64,000 nt of DNA from an uncultured Rothia sp. (GTDB lineage Bacteria > Actinomycetota > Actinomycetes > Actinomycetales > Micrococcaceae): contig CAMIIP010000001.1 of assembly GCA_946222285.1 (NCBI GenBank), positions 124,001-188,000 on the forward strand, read 5' to 3'. Of the stretch, positions 61,362-64,000 are shown piece after piece. A model generated the notes under the pieces. The model was not told the DNA's origin, did not search any database, and saw only the letters and a list, made by a program, of their open reading frames with translations. Both the position numbers and the translations under genes were made by a program. How positions within the stretch are numbered: the stretch's first letter is position 1; each line of letters starts with the position of its first letter.

Positions 61362-61853
61362 CTATCGGATACGGACTAACAGCGTGTGCCTTATCCGATC
61401 ATGTATGCCTCGCTGATCGCCGTCCATAATAAAAACGAGGATAATGAGCATAATTAGACTGGAGCGAATCAGGGCGGTCAGCCAGCCGGCTGGCTGACCA
61501 TCTAGACGCTGAACTTGCATGCCGCAGAGCAGATGCCCCAGTGTATGTCCCATAAAACCTACACAAGCTATCTGGTAAAGCCACACAAAAATGAGCAAAG
61601 CTACTGACTGACTCCCCCAGCCTAAGAGCGCAAGCATACCCCAGCAGATATACCAATCAAGAACAAAAGCGACAAGACGACGTCCAAAACGAGCCAGCGA
61701 GCCCGGTCCTTTTTGAGGTCTGCCCATGTGCTCACCCGGGTATGTTTGGGTACTCGGCGGGCCGTCCAACCAGCTACCTATATCTTTGCGCTCAATCACA
61801 CCTTCCAGAGTACCCAAAAACTTTTCAGCGCATCGATTCTTGCCTCTAGTCAC
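61362..61853 (-). CDS. RDD family membrane protein
   Basis: 163 aa. The first RDD-type helix is SLARFGRRLVAFVLDWYICWG, containing the R..D signature. Two further helices (VALLIFVWLYQIACVGF and LIRSSLIMLIILVFIMD) are followed by DRIRHTLLVRIR. Role unknown; possibly transport. It is the usual neighbour of glnA, which is divergent. Confidence 0.85.
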   Translation of the reverse strand: MTRGKNRCAEKFLGTLEGVIERKDIGSWLDGPPSTQTYPGEHMGRPQKGPGSLARFGRRLVAFVLDWYICWGMLALLGWGSQSVALLIFVWLYQIACVGFMGHTLGHLLCGMQVQRLDGQPAGWLTALIRSSLIMLIILVFIMDGDQRGIHDRIRHTLLVRIR

Positions 61854-61884
61854 GAGATTTCAGTGATTCATTTCACTCTTCTTT

Positions 61885-61922
61885 GTTACATTTTAGAAAC
61901 AAAGGTGATACAGCCTAGCAAA
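61885..61922 (+). promoter_or_regulatory. GlnR-type operator upstream of glnA
   Basis: Reads GTTAC-n6-GAAAC-n6-GATAC-n6-GCAAA, matching the actinobacterial GlnR consensus gTnAc-n6-GaAAc repeated twice, with exact 6-nt spacers. Three of the four half-sites are good and the last is weak. It lies about 92 nt upstream of the glnA ATG, between divergent glnA and the RDD gene. Confidence 0.65.
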
Positions 61923-62013
61923 ACATGGAGAATAGAATAATGAATGCCTACCGGGATAGATCTTCCCAGCAGGTTTTCGGTCGCCTCAACCTCAACTAAG
62001 GAGAAAATCGACC

Positions 62014-63444
62014 ATGTTTAACAGCTCACAGGAAGTTCTGGATTTCCTTCAGGACGAAGAGAACGGCATCAAATTTGTAGACATTCGTCTCTGCGATATG
62101 CCCGGCGTGCAACAGCACTTCAATATGCCGGCAAAGTCCATCGATGAAGATTTCTTCATCAACGGTCAGATGTTTGACGGTTCCTCCATCCGCGGCTTCC
62201 AGGGTATTGCTGAATCGGATATGCAGCTGATTCCCGATCCTAAGAGCGCCTACGTTGATCCTTTCCGCGTTGAGAAGACTCTCATCATTACCGGTTCCAT
62301 TGTGAATCCCCGCACCGGAGACCCCTACCACCGCGATCCGCGTGGTGTTGCAGAGCGGGCTGAGGACTACCTCAAATCAACCGGTATTGCAGACACCGCT
62401 TTCTTTGCTTCCGAAGCAGAATTCTTTGTTTTTGAAGACGTTCGCTTTGAAGTTACTCCTCAGTCCACCGGCTTCAAGATTGATTCCGATGAAGCCTACT
62501 GGAACTCCAACCGTCAAGAAGAAGGCGGCAACCTCGGTAACAAGACCGCGCTCAAGGGCGGCTACTTTCCCGTTTCTCCCGTGGATAAGCAGGCAGACCT
62601 TCGTGATGCCATGAGCGTTATTATGGACGAAGTTGGTCTTGAGGTGGAACGCTCTCACCACGAAGTTGGAGCCGCAGGTCAGGCAGAGATCAACTACAGG
62701 TTCTCCACCCTAACTCAGGCAGCAGATGACCTACTCAAGTTCAAGTACGTTATCAAAAACACCGCTGATGCCTTCGGCAAGACTGTCACCTTCATGCCCA
62801 AGCCTGTCTTCGGCGATAACGGCTCCGGCATGCACTGCCACCAGTCGCTGTGGCAGGACGGCGAGCCTCTCTTCTTCGATGAGCGCGGCTACGCTAATCT
62901 CTCCGATGTTGCTCGCTGGTACATTGGCGGTCTAATTGAACATTCCTCCGCTGTTCTTGCTTTCACCAATCCCACCGTGAACTCCTACAAGCGCCTGGTC
63001 CCCGGATACGAGGCTCCCATCAACATGGTGTACTCGCAGGGTAACCGCTCGGCAGGTATCCGCATTCCGATCACCGGAACCAATCCCAAGGCTAAGCGTC
63101 TTGAATTCCGCGCACCGGATCCCTCCTGCAACCCCTACCTAGCTTTTGCTGCTCAGCTCATGGCTGGTTTGGACGGTATCCGCAACCGCATCGAACCTCC
63201 TGCTCCTATCGACAAGGATTTGTACGAGCTTCCTGCCGAAGAAGCAGCGGATATCAAGAAGGCTCCTGAGAATCTTGAAGAAGCACTTGCAGCTCTTGAA
63301 GCAGACCATGACTTCCTACTTCAGGGCGACGTATTCACCGAAGACCTCATTGAAGCTTGGGTTTCTTACAAGCGCAAGGTAGAGCTTGAACCCCTCAAGC
63401 TCATTCCTCATCCCCTCGAATTCCAGATGTACTTTGGAGTTTAA
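62014..63444 (+). CDS. glnA: Glutamine synthetase type I
   Basis: 476 aa, the size of GSI-beta enzymes. It makes glutamine from glutamate, ammonia and ATP. Signatures: FDGSSIRGFQGIAESDM, FMPKPVFGDNGSGMHCHQSLW, the adenylylation site Tyr in LYELPAEE and NRSAGIRIPITGTNPKAKRLEFRAPDPSCNPYLAF. RBS AAGGAG. A GlnR-type box lies upstream, and glnE (adenylyltransferase) is encoded just beyond the terminator, convergent. Regulation by both transcription and adenylylation is likely. Confidence 0.98.
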   Translation: MFNSSQEVLDFLQDEENGIKFVDIRLCDMPGVQQHFNMPAKSIDEDFFINGQMFDGSSIRGFQGIAESDMQLIPDPKSAYVDPFRVEKTLIITGSIVNPRTGDPYHRDPRGVAERAEDYLKSTGIADTAFFASEAEFFVFEDVRFEVTPQSTGFKIDSDEAYWNSNRQEEGGNLGNKTALKGGYFPVSPVDKQADLRDAMSVIMDEVGLEVERSHHEVGAAGQAEINYRFSTLTQAADDLLKFKYVIKNTADAFGKTVTFMPKPVFGDNGSGMHCHQSLWQDGEPLFFDERGYANLSDVARWYIGGLIEHSSAVLAFTNPTVNSYKRLVPGYEAPINMVYSQGNRSAGIRIPITGTNPKAKRLEFRAPDPSCNPYLAFAAQLMAGLDGIRNRIEPPAPIDKDLYELPAEEAADIKKAPENLEEALAALEADHDFLLQGDVFTEDLIEAWVSYKRKVELEPLKLIPHPLEFQMYFGV

Positions 63445-63474
63445 TTCTCTCCAACCCACAGTGTAAGTTCTTAA

Positions 63475-63508
63475 AATGGCAGGTTCTCTCTAGAGAGAAC
63501 CTGCCATT
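63475..63508 (+). terminator. glnA terminator
   Basis: Near-perfect stem AATGGCAGGTTCTCT / AGAGAACCTGCCATT with a 3-nt loop, followed by GTTTTA. Located 30 nt past the glnA stop. Confidence 0.85.
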
Positions 63509-63551
63509 GTTTTAATGATATTGAGTAGATGAAATTGAGCAAAGGATACTC

Positions 63552-63584
63552 ATGAACGAAGACGAAAAAATCATTGGAGGTTAG
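63552..63584 (+). other. 10-codon ORF with good ribosome site, possible gene remnant
   Basis: AAAGGA six nt before ATG, coding MNEDEKIIGG then TAG. It lies between glnA's terminator and the convergent glnE. GGAGG occurs at its end. A 14-bp perfect palindrome GCATTTCGAAATGC follows at 63591-63604. No function known. Confidence 0.3.
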
Positions 63585-63613
63585 CCGGTTGCATTTCGAA
63601 ATGCAGAAAAACG

Positions 63614-64000
63614 CTAGCTTTTCTTCAGCTCTAGAAGGTTGGTATCGAAGAAAAGCCGCTCAAAAATCTGCCGCGCATGGCGGGTCAAACGTAAATAATT
63701 TTCTTCAAAAACACGAGTTTGACCCGGATCATAACCGCACCAGCGAGAAATAGCCTCAAGATCAGTGCGTTGGGAAGTCAGCACATCAGAGGCACGCCCC
63801 GTACGTAAAACGTTGCACCCGCGTATCTTGGTGGCAAGGCGCCAGGCGTCGCGAAGGGTTTGGACGTCGTCTTCAGCTACCAGCCCCGCCTCGCAAGCAG
63901 CCTGCAAGGCGGAGATTGTGCCGGTATTTTTGAGTGCCGGAATTCGCTCCGCATAGCAAAGTTGGAGAAGCTGGACGAGCCATTCAACGTCGCTCAGCCC
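63614..64000 (-). CDS. glnE: Glutamine synthetase adenylyltransferase/deadenylyltransferase, 3' end
   Basis: Only the last ~128 codons are in the window; the frame is open to 64000, so this is partial by truncation, not damage. The reading frame at the edge is GLSDVEWLVQLLQL, the conserved motif of the second nucleotidyltransferase domain of GlnE. It then continues to the helical C-terminus (RTDLEAISRWCGYDPGQTRVFEENYLRLTRHARQIFERLF). It regulates GlnA by adenylylation. Convergent with glnA. Confidence 0.9.
   Translation of the reverse strand, partial: GLSDVEWLVQLLQLCYAERIPALKNTGTISALQAACEAGLVAEDDVQTLRDAWRLATKIRGCNVLRTGRASDVLTSQRTDLEAISRWCGYDPGQTRVFEENYLRLTRHARQIFERLFFDTNLLELKKS

Overview
The window looks like chromosomal core sequence from a high-G+C Gram-positive (actinobacterium) of the Micrococcaceae, most likely Rothia or a close relative. 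The evidence is the gene content and order: rnd-dxs-acnA-TRAM methyltransferase-APC permease-two TrkA proteins; DUF3159-OB fold-DUF3710-dut-DUF3093-DUF4193-sepH; parC and parE; sigA-DUF4192-PAC2-pepA-lpdA-sucB-lipB-lipA-DUF4191-RDD-glnA-glnE. By eye the base composition is near 50 % G+C, low for the phylum. I saw no rRNA, CRISPR array, prophage, insertion sequence or transposase. This assignment is inference from synteny as I know it; no database was searched.

Layout. 1-4.7 kb: tRNA-Cys and tRNA-Gly, zapE, a frameshifted YbaK-type deacylase, a membrane-anchored alpha/beta hydrolase, a stress-protein-like ORF and msrB. 4.8-8.7 kb: RNase D, a Tat-exported Rieske lipoprotein and dxs. 8.8-11.5 kb: what looks like an accessory insertion between dxs and acnA, holding an orphan DNA adenine methyltransferase, a secreted C39-like cysteine peptidase with NDWSYS repeats, and mug. 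11.6-19.6 kb: acnA, an RNA methyltransferase translationally coupled to a KimA-like permease, and two divergent TrkA-type K+ proteins. 19.6-25 kb: the conserved DUF3159/OB-fold/DUF3710/dut/DUF3093/DUF4193/sepH block. 25-32.5 kb: a type II membrane protein with a P/S/T-rich stalk, a phosphodiesterase-DUF5998 pair, a GNAT-acyl-CoA-synthetase fusion, and a twice-broken LPXTG-type adhesin. 32.8-45.6 kb: parC and parE flank cydAB, a fused cydDC and mdh. 45.7-50.4 kb: a small zinc-ribbon protein, sigA, DUF4192 and PAC2. 50.5-64 kb: pepA, lpdA, sucB, two membrane proteins (one a pseudokinase), lipB, lipA, DUF4191, a VOC protein, an RDD protein, glnA and the 3' end of glnE, which runs off the window.

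How it works together. lpdA and sucB are the E3 and E2 of 2-oxo-acid dehydrogenases, and lipB/lipA make the lipoyl group that the two E2 lipoyl domains carry. acnA and mdh add further TCA steps. cydAB plus the fused CydDC give a complete bd oxidase and its maturation exporter. glnA is followed by its adenylyltransferase glnE and preceded by a good GlnR-type operator. The KimA-like permease and two TrkA subunits form a potassium-homeostasis neighbourhood.

Most of the window is ordinary housekeeping, and I did not find a clear-cut new system. The items most worth a second look are the TM-anchored pseudokinase beside lipB/lipA, an inverted pair of DnaA boxes upstream of the DUF4192 gene, the doubly disrupted surface adhesin, the repeat-bearing secreted C39-like protein, and the orphan methyltransferase.
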